From positions 28,488,948-28,552,947 of the forward strand of contig OX388314.1 in the NCBI GenBank assembly GCA_947579605.1: DNA of 64,000 bases. Reading direction: 5' to 3'. The translations under genes and the position numbers were made by a program. Below the pieces are notes generated by a model. The model did no database searches. It saw only the letters and a program-made list of their open reading frames with translations, and was not told where the DNA came from. Position 1 is the stretch's first letter. Each line of letters starts with the position of its first letter. The stretch comes from Athripsodes cinereus (taxonomy: Eukaryota; Arthropoda; Insecta; Trichoptera; Leptoceridae). Of the stretch, positions 33,738-44,010 are shown in pieces.

Positions 33738-34275
33738 TCGTAAAATTTTCATACAAAAGCAAAAAAAATACCCACAATTGAAATCCTCGTAAACTATATT
33801 TTATCTGTGGGAAGTATACTTCCCCTAGACCTTAAAGGGTTAATACACGTGGAAATTGTGACGCACATCGTTTAAAGTAATTCAACTGTTTATTCTTGCT
33901 TTCTTGTTTTTCTGGAATGAAGTAGTTTATACGCTTCTATTCTTCTCTCTTCGTCTATTTAAAGTAAGTACCTACTACTCGTTATCTCTCTCATTAATCT
34001 GCAACAGTATATTACTTCTAAAGAGTAGGTACCTATAATAATATGTATCTATTATAACATACATACATAGAACATTTTATTATATTTAAGAACATTAATT
34101 TCAATATTTTCAATGTAATCCGTCACTTTTTGTGTATCCATATTAAATTAATTAAAAAATTTATACTTTTTTATACACACTTATATTTTTATTTTTGTAG
34201 ACAATATTGTTTCGTCTCTTAATGAGACATTATCAATACTTAACTATGCAAAACAAATAATATTCAAAATTGTCT

Positions 34276-34452
34276 AAAAAATACGGGATTCTCTGAATTT
34301 GCCAACCACTTAATAGAAGAAAACCATAGCATTAACCAAAAGGAGCCTTTTAAAATATTGAATTTTAATAATAGTAGTTATAGAAGATTATTACTAAGAG
34401 AAACATTGGAAATTCATAAAAATATTAAAAATATTCTATCGCAAAACAGGCT
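34276..34452 (+). pseudogene. Penelope-like GIY-YIG region, C-terminal remnant
   Basis: The frame reads FSEFANHLIEENHS, then FKILNFNNSSYRRLLLRETL and EIHKNIKNILSQN. FA-HL-E--H followed by FKIL and a Leu/Glu-rich EI-K-IK segment is the pattern at the C terminus of Penelope-like elements after the GIY-YIG nuclease core. The core and the reverse transcriptase are missing. Confidence 0.6.
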
Positions 34453-34680
34453 TTGGAGATAGAGCGTTTAGTGTTGCGGGTCCCAGATGTTGGAACAGGC
34501 TGCCTCTGTGTCTGCGAGAGGAGGTGAATGGAGAGAGTTTTAAAAGAGGACTGAAGACACACCTTTTTGCTGGGAGTTTCGGGTGATGGATACGATAAAC
34601 GGCGCCCTTGAGGTCATGTTATGAGTAAACGGCGCTTTACAAATTGTCCATATATATATTAATAGTGTAAATAATTTAGT
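34447..34680 (+). pseudogene. CR1-F LINE, ORF2 C-terminal end plus 3' tail
   Basis: Encodes GFGDRAFSVAGPRCWNRLPL, then FKRGLKTHLFAG and a stop. GDRAFSVAGP--WN-LP is the hallmark C terminus of CR1/L2-type ORF2. After the stop comes the CGGCGCCCTTGAGG tail whose other copies are 11265, 15694, 26040 and 29600. Confidence 0.8.
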
Positions 34681-35149
34681 CAATAAAACAACAATACCCA
34701 ATGCATCCCCAATTCTCAGAATATTCCCACTTGTTTCATACCCTCATACCTCCATTGCTCCCCCCTCTACCACTACCACTGTATTTTCACCTTAATTGAA
34801 TATTATTTGTTTTGCATAGTTTAGTATTGATAATGTCTCATTAAGAGACGAAACAATATTGTCTACAAAAATAAAAATATAAGTGTGTATAAAAAAGTAT
34901 AAGTTTTTTCATTAACCCGAATTCTCCGGGAATAAGAAATACTTATCCAATAAATGTGATATTACGTATAAACTCTAAGTATATGATAAGGTTTGACACT
35001 GTGGTTTTATTTTTTAATTTTGAAAATCTGTTCCTGAAATACGGGGTGTCCTCATATGAGGACACTAGGAGAATCCGTGTAGTTTTCAAAATATTTTTTT
35101 CTATATTATTATTCATATTGTCTTCCATGTTTTACTTATTTTTGTATAT

Positions 35150-35500
35150 CAATCTCGTTTAAGACGTCTTAAGTTAGTAGAAATACTAGTTCTACTAGAA
35201 AACGGTTATGAATATGATCAGACTCCTTGAGATATATACAAAGAATCTCCTGAAGTCAGCCAACTTACTGATGGAAATTCATACAAGGAAAATGGAGTGA
35301 ATAACAATTGCCTGCCTGAAAACCAATTGTGAGCACCTTCGGAAAGACGGCAGCTTTTGAACCAAGGTGCTGGAGATATTTTTGATAACAATACAATATA
35401 AGAAGCCACATCAAGGCCAAATTTAGAAAGATTGAGTCCACCTCAATAGACTTCCAAGTCTTGAGGGAAAACTTTGTATCCAGGTATCTTCCCCAATATA
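35150..35500 (+). pseudogene. piggyBac transposase N-terminal fragment, left arm
   Basis: Reading frame: RRLKLVEILVLLENGYEYD, a stop in DIYKESPEVSQLTDGNS, then NNNCLPENQ and GAGDIFDNNTI. The acidic, poorly conserved start with a DIYIEPP-x-LTD-DS-like segment is typical of piggyBac-type transposase N termini. Several stops make it non-functional. The catalytic Asp-bearing core is absent. Confidence 0.6.
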
Positions 35501-36164
35501 AATAACGAACGTTTTGAAGGTTTAACTCGATTCAGTAAGCAAAAACGATGTAAATAAATTATTACAGAGTAATTAGAAGGGCAATTTTCTTTTGTCAGAT
35601 GTATTTTGGTTCAATAAGTGAAGTACAGTGGAGGAACATTATCCATTTTTTTTCTCCATTTCTAAATCTCTTTGAAAGATTTTTCTTCAAGGATCAAAAT
35701 CGATCAGATAATTCGTATGGGTTTATTGTTTATCATCTGTTTTCTCAAATACTTACCAAAATACTCAACCATTGCTTCATCATGTGAAATAGATTGGCTA
35801 AAAGTGCACAACTTCATGCATTTTTCATTACATGTGAACAATAAGCGGTCTCAAGTTGTACAATTTGTCTTTTTTATCAAGCTCATTATTTGATAAAAAG
35901 CGAATAGATCTTTAAATATTTTCAAAACTATCTCTTCTCGTTGCTTCATACACTAAGTAATGCACAAACCTTCACCTTTACTCTAATACATAGCTTTCCC
36001 TGAAATTACATTGTATTCCGATACGATAAGTACAGCAAGAAATTATCAGCATTCATCCTTATTTAGATTTATGTCTTCCCATATATTGGATATACAATAC
36101 TCTGAACTTGAAATCTCATCAAAAATAGCTCAAATAATTTAAATTCGGTAAAACATTCATAACG

Positions 36165-36530
36165 CTGGTTTTTTATTTTGGAGGAGATGCTATGATACAA
36201 AGTTTTCCCTCTAGATTTGATAATCTATTGAAGTGGACTCAATCTTTCTAATTTTGGCCTTGATATGACTTCTTCTATTGTATTGTTATCAAAAATATAT
36301 CCTGCGTCTTGGTTCAAAAGCTGCCGTTTCTCCGCAGATGCTCACAATTGGTTTTCAGGCAGGCAATTGTTATTCACTCCATCTTCCTTATCTGAATTTT
36401 CATCAGTAAGTTGGCTGACTTCAGGAGGTTCTATGTATATATCTCAAGGAGTCTGATCATATTCATCACCGTTTTCTAGTAGAACTAGTATTTCTACTAA
36501 CTAAAGACGTCTAAAACGAGATAAAAATAT
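36165..36530 (-). pseudogene. piggyBac transposase N-terminal fragment, right arm
   Basis: Inverted copy of 35150-35500 with independent point changes. The minus strand shows EPPEVSQLTDENSDKEDGVN and a GFIFDNNTIEEV-like part. The plus-strand frame through it is antisense. Differences between arms show the duplication is older than the neighbouring 113-bp fold-back. Confidence 0.6.
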
Positions 36531-37014
36531 AAAAATAAGTAAAACATGGAAGACAACATGAATAATAATATAGGAAAAAATATTATGAAAACTACACGGA
36601 TTCTCCTAGTGTCCTCATATGAGGACAGTAAAAGTTAAACAAGGTTATATCATCACTGGTTTTACATAAATAAACATTATTTGTGCCCCCAAATCCGCTA
36701 ATGATATATGAATTGACCTACATATATATTTTATAGATTTAGAAACGTAAAAAATAAATATTTATATACTTTCGTGAAGAGGTCGTCATTTTTGTGAATT
36801 TTCAAAATACGGTAATTTTGAAATGATGTACACATCCACCCACGACTAAAATCAAAGATACAATGATTTGTTTATTAAGAGGAATGTCTGGCTTGTAGGA
36901 TAGTTCATGTTTCGACATGCTCACACTTATTGTTTAGTTGTTATGGTCAATTTTAATGTACACTGTTTCCGTCCTCATATGAGGACACTAGGAGAATTCG
37001 GGTTAATTTCAAGT

Positions 37015-37190
37015 TAAAAGAATGGCTAGACCATGTAGACCAGACCCTAAAAGACGGACACGCGCTAAGTATAATGAACAGGAGAGCATGTTTGAGGAAT
37101 TGCATGTATGTAGTTGAAGTAAAGAGCGTGTGCAAGGTCAGGAGGAAATTGTGTTTTATCCTTTCTGCTTAACCCGCGAGAGAGGTGGCG
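37015..37190 (+). pseudogene. RTE-D LINE, 3' coding end, degenerate
   Basis: Encodes LKEWLDHVDQTLKDGHALSI, then ACLRNCMYVVEVKSVCKVR and a degraded FILSA end. It directly abuts the TTAA at the end of the piggyBac-like element. Confidence 0.65.
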
Positions 37191-37194
37191 TTAT

Positions 37195-37290
37195 GGTTTA
37201 TTTATTTATTTATTTATTATTACAATATACGGCGTGAGCCTTTTACATGTATAAAATAAAATTGTAGAAATTGCATGACAGACAGTACAT
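37195..37290 (-). repeat. LINE-E-like 3' tail
   Basis: A TTTATTTATTTA run then TACGGCGTGAGCCTTTTACA. Confidence 0.5.
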
Positions 37291-37878
37291 TTAAACAGCA
37301 AGGAATAATCATGAAAAAAGGACAATACACAATAAAAAAAAACAGTATGCTAAATATAATACATATAAACCATTCAATAAAACTTTTTTTTAGAAATTAA
37401 TTGATAAAGGACAGAACTAGCAATAATCATCAAAATTGGGAAATTCAACATAAGATTATTAAAATATATAATTATAAAATGTTTAACATCACAAACAAAT
37501 AATCAATACAGACAGAGATCAATAAACAATGAATTTAAATTAACAGGAAGAAATTAATAAAAAATAGGAATAATGTAATAAAACAATTAGCAGGTAGTCA
37601 ATGTAAATAGGTTAAAATTAGGTAAACAGATAATTAATTAATATAAAAGGTATAATAAATTTTGTATAAGCAATTCAATAATTTAAAATAATAAATTAGG
37701 TAAAATCGTTCAAAAAAATTAAAAAATTAATATATGTACCTACTTATATAAAGAAACTCTCGAACTTATTATTCAAAATTTAACTTTAAAACATATTTTC
37801 AAGATTTTGGCTAGTTTCAAGATAAGTAACTTAAATATATGCAAATATTTCAAAGTGTTCATTTTAAATCAATGTTCT
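37291..37878. other. AT-rich, no gene recognised
   Basis: Probably decayed LINE UTR. Nothing firm. Confidence 0.35.
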
Positions 37879-38025
37879 CGAATACGTCGGTAGTTTGGAG
37901 GTTGACTATCGGCCTCATACATAATAAAACTCCCCTTTCACGACACAAGCTTTTTGCTTACTGTAAAAAGTGAATTTGGGATTATAACGAAAACCCAAAA
38001 ACATATTTAGAAAAATTGTAGCAAA
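37879..38025 (+). mobile_element. SINE-2 with internal deletion
   Basis: TACGTCGGTAGTTTGGAGG starts the copy. The B-box segment is deleted, and CTCCCCTTTCACGACACAAG and GAAAACCC remain. Confidence 0.7.
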
Positions 38026-38802
38026 ACTGCATATGAAACTATCCCATAAAAGTTGGGTTACATTGCATAGAAGTTAGCTACTCTAGTTGCCATTCTATTT
38101 TATTAAACTAAGATTATATTATTACAACGTTTTACAAATGAAATGGAAAAATCTCTTTTTCAAAAAAAACTCCATAGTCACAAAGATTAATTCTTGTAGT
38201 TCACTCGCAAATATGAATAAATGTTCCATTTAAAATCATTTTCAGGTTATTGAATTTATAAATATTTTTATATCGGGTGTCTTATGTAAAAAATCACAAT
38301 AATAATAATATGTGAGATATCTCTTTTATTTGTTCATTCCTGTTTAGCCTTGTCTTTCTTAAGATAACGTAAAGACCAATGAATTAATAATGAATGTTAC
38401 TGAGTGTTTCAGGTGAGCCGAAAAACTAATTCATTTTCAAGTAAGTTGGCAAAAAGTGACACACTTTCCTGAGACAAAATTCTCTTAGATGTATATAGAC
38501 AAAGCTTTTAATATTCTCAAAGTTTACCGAAGCAAATTAAAGTCAAGTGTTGTGTTGGGTAATAATGTAAAAGAGCAAAATACACAACAAAAATATTATT
38601 ATGTAAAGCATTCTCATACCTTATTAAAAATTAACATAAACCTGAGGGGTCTTAAAAACTTAAGTCACTTGTTACCTGTCTGACTTATGAATAATTAAAT
38701 GGTTGAGCTACTTACTGACATACATTGTTTCATCTTTCAAATCTGTTAAATTGGCTCACAATAAGAAATAAGCCAATAAAATATTATATTATCATAAAAT
38801 CT
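38026..38802. other. AT-rich, no gene recognised
   Basis: Nothing supported. Confidence 0.4.
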
Positions 38803-38865
38803 GTATATATAAAAGAAAGTCGTGTTAGTTACACCATTTACAAATCAAAAATGGCTGTACCGATT
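38803..38865 (+). repeat. Unclassified interspersed repeat start
   Basis: TATATAAAAGAAAGTCGTG, TTAGTTACACCATTTAC and CTGTACCGATTTGAATGG resemble a repeat common in arthropod genomes. Possibly of Helitron or LINE origin. Confidence 0.35.
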
Positions 38866-38884
38866 TGAATGGTCTCTGATTTGT

Positions 38885-39070
38885 TGGATTCTTCTCCGCT
38901 CTGAATAGCAAGGCGTCCCCTACGTGCCAACAATACATTTAAAATGGGTGACAAAACTCATCGCAGAATTCAAGATGTAAATTGTCTTTATATTTTTTAA
39001 CCTCTGCATTTTAAAGGAGATTTGAAAACTTACGAAAAAGAGTGAGATTCCAATTCTTTATAAGGTACCC
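38885..39070 (-). mobile_element. SINE-like family C copy
   Basis: ACGTGCCAACAATA, GGGTGACAAAACTCATCGC, GAATTCAAGATGTAAATTGT and GAGTGAGATTCCAATTC follow the family C order. The CTA-tail end is missing. Confidence 0.65.
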
Positions 39071-39231
39071 TACGGTACTAAACTGAATATTATGTATAAG
39101 ATAAAAAGATTTATGAATTTTCAAAAATCCATTTTAATAATACATGTATGCCATCAATACCCATCCACCCTCTTATATAACTTTTCTTTTATATTAAGAA
39201 GGAGATGCAAGAACTATTTCATTTTAATTAA

Positions 39232-39945
39232 TTAATTATTTATTTTATTCTTCTTGCACATCATTATTCATATAACAAATTAAATAAAGCAGTATACACA
39301 AGAAAAAATGCGATGATGTGCAGTGGCAAGATAATCACTATATAGTGATTTCTTCCATCTAACCATGTCACATTAACACTAAACAGAAATAATAATATTA
39401 AAAACACAAACAAGAAGAAAAATAGCTACACAAATTAGATTGAAAAAAAAAAGAAAAACTTCAATCCACACACCTAACACTCCAAAGGGATCGGGAACTA
39501 TAGTAAGGGATTAGGGGACGGATGCTGAGTTAGAAGACAATAAATACTTCTTGACGGCGTATTTAAACCCATTAAAAGATTGAGATATTCTATGAGAAGA
39601 AGGGCGATTATTCCAGCAACGAGCACCACATACTGAGAATGATTGAGAAAAGAAATTGGTGCTATGTGTAGGAATTGCCAGAATACGCTCTTTGTTGGAA
39701 CACAGTGGTAGACCATGGTTCACTAGATACTCGAATTTTTCTTTCAAATAGTAAGGAAAAGACGTTGAATAGAGTGTTTTATGAACAAGAGATAAAATAT
39801 GAAGTTTACGTCTTTGACCCACTGTTAGCTATTTCAGAGTATGCCGATACTGGGAGATATTTCTCAAGTGAGTACAATGATTCACGCAATGGTTCTCAGT
39901 TCTCTTGTATTTTTAGATATTTTTTGATCAAGCGTCTTACAATTT
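39232..39945 (-). pseudogene. CR1/Jockey-group LINE, ORF2 C-terminal end
   Basis: The minus strand encodes HILSLVHKTLYSTSFPYYLK, then CSNKERILAIPTHSTNFFSQ, SFSVCGARCWNNRPSSHRI and FKYAVKKYLLS before a stop at 39511. The SFSVCGAR-WN-LP-like motif marks a CR1/Jockey-type terminus, but it differs from CR1-F and from the 51-56 kb element. About 280 bp of 3' UTR follow to a TTATTTTATTCTTC tail. It is 5'-truncated. The plus-strand frame at 39675-39947 is a shadow. Confidence 0.75.
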
Positions 39946-39949
39946 AAGT

Positions 39950-40467
39950 CTATGACGTAAAAATCAATGATAAAGTATTTGGTTATTAAAGCATTCATAT
40001 CAAAATCAATAAAGTTTTTGCTACATTTCTATATCTGCCTTGAATAAGTAAGTTTGAAATATCCTCATTACACTTCATTTCTGACAGTTGATGATATAAC
40101 TTAATAATAAATTAATAAAATCTGCCAATCACTTACATAATGAATATTCCTTTCAAAAATTAAAGTTATTATTTTCACGATGTTGAACTCCGACCAAAGT
40201 TTAATTGGATTAATGACGGTGTGAAACTTATGCGAAAAGCTTAATTTAAAATATATTAATAAATACCTACTTACTTACCTACTGTTAAATGTTGTGCTTT
40301 CGATAAATTTATGAAGGGAGTTTACCGACTGAAAGTTCTGTGAGTATTTTACAGGTAGGTTAGTTTAAATGTCAAATAAGGGTTAGGTGGAAGACACCGT
40401 ATTATCTAACTTGATAATATTATTCTCGATTGTTTTTCTAATGAATTTTAAATATTTTATAATAATC
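39950..40467. other. AT-rich, no gene recognised
   Basis: Nothing supported. Confidence 0.4.
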
Positions 40468-40560
40468 ACGGCTTTTATTCCACGAATGGAGCAGCCAACG
40501 GAATAATTGCAAATAAAGAAAATAATTGCCATCCTAATTAACGATTTTGCCTTTTACAGT
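40468..40560 (-). repeat. Family C, diverged partial copy
   Basis: ATCACGGCTTTTATTCCACG, GAATGGAGCAGCCAACGG and GCCTTTTACAG fit family C with internal loss. Confidence 0.45.
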
Positions 40561-40602
40561 GTAACAAAAGTTTTTTTATACATTGCTTCTAACACAATAC
40601 TA

Positions 40603-40800
40603 TCACGGCGTGTAGCTACTAGACTAGCTATATATAATAAACATGAAGGATGTCTTCTCAGTTTCAAAATAAAATTTAAATAATAATGATGGGGGGCAAA
40701 AGACATCGCTGAATTTAATGTGTAAACTGCCATAATTTTGATTTTATATCCACTGATAGGAGATGGCTGGTGTAGTCCAACAGACCTGCTGATTCTGGGG
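40603..40800 (-). mobile_element. SINE-like family C copy
   Basis: TATCACGGCGTGTAGC, AAACATGAAGGATGTC, GGGGGGCAAAAGACATCGC and GAATTTAATGTGTAAACTG follow the family order. Confidence 0.6.
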
Positions 40801-41149
40801 AACGACAAGGCGAAGTTTGTCGTCACTGATTGGAGTGGAAAAATTTAGATCAGACACGAAAACGAACAAACGAATATTCAGACATGAGGTGTGATGTTTA
40901 TTTTGTATGTCTTATTATGTTTATGGCGCAAAGAGACAAAAATAAAATGATAGATGTTTTACGAGTACAAACAAAACTTTTAAAGATGTTTTTGTGCTTG
41001 ACATAAAGTCTGAAAATTTATAGAAATTTGTCATGAATATTCAAATGCGCCAGTTTGACTTCTCAAAACTGCAAGTAGTTTCAAAATTACCGCATGGAAT
41101 ATCTTTAAAGAAATTATCATTTTTGAAAAAAAAAATTAATAAAATAAAA

Positions 41150-41157
41150 AATCTTAC
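41150..41157 (-). promoter_or_regulatory. Splice donor of the Nmdar2-like exon
   Basis: On minus the junction is CAG|GTAAGAT, a near-perfect donor. It falls exactly where the conserved LTPSPT coding block ends. Confidence 0.75.
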
Positions 41158-41494
41158 CTGTCGGACTAGGTGTCAACGGAAACATCACAAAATTGATATT
41201 CTTCGGTGTAAATCCATAATGCTTCAAAAAGGTCAATTTTGTTCCTCTTCCTCTGTGAAGGCTTCCTACAGCTGAGTTGATCGTTTTGATGTACTCCCTG
41301 ACTCCAAAATTGGTCTTGGGTACTATAAGACCTATATTCAATGTGATGGAAGAGCTTTTTGAGTGGCCCTGACTTCTCCATGCTTCAGGTTCCCTTTCAC
41401 AAGATATTATGGTAAAACACACCAAAAGGAGAACAACACAAATCGGTGGTATTTTTGTTGTTTCCAAAAAACGTTTCTCTTTTGGTTTTCGCAT
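41158..41494 (-). CDS. Nmdar2: NMDA-type ionotropic glutamate receptor subunit 2, first coding exon
   Basis: This exon encodes about 112 residues. After MRKPKEKRFLETTK comes a hydrophobic IPPICVVLLLVCFTIISC, a likely signal peptide. Then SITLNIGLIVPKTNFGVREY, TINSAVGSLHRGRGTKLTFL and NVNFVMF-like sequence lead to PLTPSPT. IGL-P-TNFG-REY-INSAV and LTPSPT are typical of the start of the amino-terminal (LIVBP-like) domain of insect GluN2-type subunits, which pair with NMDAR1 in calcium-permeable synaptic channels. The ATG at 41494 is the first Met after an in-frame TGA. The exon ends CAG and the intron starts GTAAGAT at 41157, phase 1. No second exon was found in this window. The symbol is by family resemblance. 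Confidence 0.72.
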
Positions 41495-41780
41495 ATTTTT
41501 TGTTTCTACTCACGTCACTCGCTATTATTTTTATAATTTTTCTTTTCATTTAACATTTCTTTACTATTTTTAAACATTTTTTTAGGGCGCACACATCTGT
41601 AAATAGATATTATAATTTTTAAACCTGATATTAATCGATTTTTTATTCATAAGAACGAAAAATTAGCCGTTGATCTTATTTTATTTAATAAAGTTAAGCT
41701 TAAAGCATTCATTTAGTCAAATAAATATGCTGTAAATTTAGACGATAGTATATTATAGTAAAACCTAGTAAAAGATCTGG
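41495..41780. other. Region upstream of the Nmdar2-like exon
   Basis: It should hold 5' UTR or an upstream splice acceptor. No TATA box, initiator or acceptor could be chosen with confidence in this AT-rich stretch. Confidence 0.4.
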
Positions 41781-41832
41781 TTAACTGGAAGATATCGCAT
41801 TTTAGCGATAAACTCGCCATCTGTAGGTACAT
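41781..41832 (+). repeat. LINE/SINE tail with stem (family T)
   Basis: GGTTAACTGGAAGATATCGC and GCGATAAACTCGCC. ATCGC and GCGAT can pair. Confidence 0.55.
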
Positions 41833-42487
41833 TGAATTGTAAAATTGATATTTTATGATACTTTGTTTTGTTTATTAAAATTGTTATCAATGTATAGTGA
41901 AGAATAGAATTAATAAATTAATAAAAAATAAAATTAAGTGAAAGTGAATTTTTGAACAAAATGGTCACGTTATTTTTAATGATTATAAAGAGTAATACAT
42001 CAAAATACATTGGAATCAAGTTAAAATATAATAAAGAATATATTTTGAAAGAGTTTGAATTCTAGTTTATACATATGTTCCAGTGTATAATGTATATAAT
42101 TTTCGGATACAAGTTAATTAATAAGCTACAATCCATAAGCTCTGATATTAAAAATACATTAGCTAATACATCATCTTTTTGATAAGCGAGCTAACATTAC
42201 ATGCTGTTTAATCTTTTCTCATTAGATCAGTGAAGGCTGTTTTAATATAAATATACTACGTAGTTGATTACTTATAGAAATAATAGTTAACTTTTATCAG
42301 CTCTTTACTCCACATTGGATACGTGTTTAACTTCAGCAAGCTTATAGAAACATTTATATACTTTGAATCATCATGAGTCAATATTTTCAGTTGAAATTAT
42401 TTTCTTTTTCATTTGTCACAGAATATTTAAGTCGAAAAGAAATCATTTAAATGCATGATGCAGTAAATATTTTGAAGTATTTATCTC
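41833..42487. other. AT-rich, no gene recognised
   Basis: Nothing supported. Confidence 0.4.
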
Positions 42488-42600
42488 TAAACAAGATTGG
42501 GGTAGCCAGCGATAAATTTGCAATTAATAAATTTTGTAACTTTTCTTTTTTGTGCCTATAAAAATCTAGACATTCGGGGTGGTTGGAATAACTCATCGCT
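42488..42600 (-). mobile_element. Family C partial copy
   Basis: TTGGGGTAGCCAGCG, TAGACATTCGGGGTGGTTGG and ACTCATCGCTTGA. Confidence 0.55.
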
Positions 42601-42642
42601 TGATTGAATATGCTACATGTTTTATTATAGGTATATTCATTC

Positions 42643-42890
42643 ATTCATCGCCCTCAACGCTACTCTCGGGAGCACAGGAAAGAAACCAGCCTCCTCCGTT
42701 CAGAGCATCTCTGTGTCAATCGCGTCACCTCTTCCCACGGCATTCCCTGCGCTCTGATGTCGTTGTCATAGAAACGGTGTGTTGTGAAAGAGGGACGCCC
42801 AGGCCGACGGAACCCTTGCGGATGGAATAACAGTGTTTTTTTGGCTAACTATTATTGGGCATTCTCAGAACATGATCCAGCCATGATATT
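42643..42890 (-). pseudogene. RTE-A LINE, 3' end fragment
   Basis: From CGCCCTCAACGCTACTCTCG to TCTCAGAACATGATCCAGCC: the same coding end as 6944-7276 on minus, including the WLGHVLRM-equivalent region. It is 5'-truncated and point-mutated. Confidence 0.8.
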
Positions 42891-43714
42891 AATTATATAT
42901 TTATATATTACACTAACCCGTCAAAGATAAACTGCCTTTTAACTATAGACAAGACTGAGCGTCCTATTTTTGTCAAGAGCTTTCTACTGAAAAATGACAT
43001 TGATAATTAATACCTACTTCAGGTATATGTACTTTTTTAAGCAAACAAAAATCATGCCCAAGTTCTTGTTTCAATTATTTGCAATTCTCTTCTATAGGTA
43101 ATATAATATAATATAAGCACTGAGATAAGAAACACTGAAAAGTAATCCTATATACCATAAGTTGGGTTGATGCCAAAAAGCAAAAGTTTTATTCGGTTCA
43201 ATGAACTTCTTTATAAAGAAACTTGACCTGTAGGTAAGTTTAGCTTTTATTTTGACCATTTTCTATTTACTTTTGTAGAACAAAACGTCAAGTTTCCAGA
43301 CTTGAACGAAGCATTTGTACGTACGAAAGCTTTCCGTTGAAAATGTGTCGGTACGATTTGGGAAGTCTTAAATATTTTAAGTCAACCATAAATCAACATA
43401 CATTGGTTATTTATGCATTTGAAGCTGTAGATGATCAGGTAATAAAATGATGCTTGGTAAGGGAAATCAAATGGTAGAAATTACTGGGTAAATAAGATTA
43501 AGATGCTCTGCATTCTGTAAACTTTAATACATATTAAAAAATAATGAAGCCCGCATAAGTTTTGGCAGAAAGCTTCATGAATCGTGTGTCGTGAATAAGT
43601 TTTGGGCGAAAGCTTCAAGAATCGTCCTACCAATGATAACACTTGTGAATAAACGTAAACTGGAAAACAAAGAGAAACAAATTCTAGGCATAAGCTAGAG
43701 AGATAAAAAAAGAA
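42891..43714. other. No gene; one 40-bp-period duplication
   Basis: ATAAGTTTTGG-GAAAGCTTC is repeated at 43554-43584 and 43594-43624. Nothing else recognised. Confidence 0.5.
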
Positions 43715-44010
43715 AATGAAATCATTCGATAAGAAACAAAAGTGGACGACATATTTGATAAAGTCTCCAAGCTAAAGTGGTAATGGGCTGGTCATATGGC
43801 AAGACGAGAGGATGGCAGGTGTACTTATAGAATTCTTGAGTGGAGATCATAGAAGGATAGAAGAAATGTGGGAAAATCCCAAAAAAGAATGCATTGACGA
43901 TATTATCCAGGTGCTGGGAAAACAGTTGGATCATGTTGCTCGAGATCGGAAAGCATAAAAAAGTTTGGAATATGCCTATATCCAACAGTGGTGAGAAGAG
44001 GGCTAGTAAT
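43715..44010 (+). pseudogene. RTE-G LINE, C-terminal coding end
   Basis: Plus translation: KLKW then WAGHMARREDGR, EWRS, RRNVGK, a frame break, then HVARDR and SLEYAYIQQW. WAGHMARR and a final QQW block are characteristic of a widespread RTE subgroup. Stops and shifts make it inactive. The open frame on the opposite strand is a shadow. Confidence 0.72.

Larger units (their letters stand above)
33216..33839. mobile_element. Candidate piggyBac-type MITE
   Basis: TTAA flanks at 33212-33215 and 33840-33843. The ends read CCCTTTCAAGTCC and, on the other strand, CCCTTTAAGGTCT. CCC termini with TTAA duplications are the piggyBac signature. It contains small RTE-B and family C fragments and no transposase. 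Confidence 0.5.
34154..34909. mobile_element. Fold-back Penelope-like unit with 113-bp inverted arms
   Basis: 34154-34266 and 34797-34909 are reverse complements with about two mismatches. The arms contain GACAATATTGTTTCGTCTC and TTAATGAGAC. Such near-identity implies a recent event. Between the arms lie a Penelope-type endonuclease remnant and a CR1-F 3' end. Penelope-like elements often carry inverted terminal repeats, which fits. ATTAATT may flank both sides if the adjacent piggyBac insertion is removed in thought. Confidence 0.7.
34916..37002. mobile_element. piggyBac-like transposon, internally inverted-duplicated
   Basis: TTAA at 34912-34915 and 37003-37006 flanks a 2087-bp element whose ends are CCCGAATTCTCC on both strands. 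TTAA duplication and CCC termini define piggyBac elements. Inside, about 35048-35510 and 36160-36626 are inverted copies of each other, and both encode a degraded transposase N terminus. The palindrome GTCCTCATATGAGGAC occurs three times (35048, 36611, 36971). It has two converging 5' coding parts and no catalytic core, so it is non-autonomous. Confidence 0.85.

Noticed and set aside
35218..35409. Minus-strand 63-residue protein, and its plus-strand mirror at 36265-36456
   Set aside because: Both are antisense to the inverted piggyBac N-terminal arms. Their similarity to each other comes from the inverted duplication.
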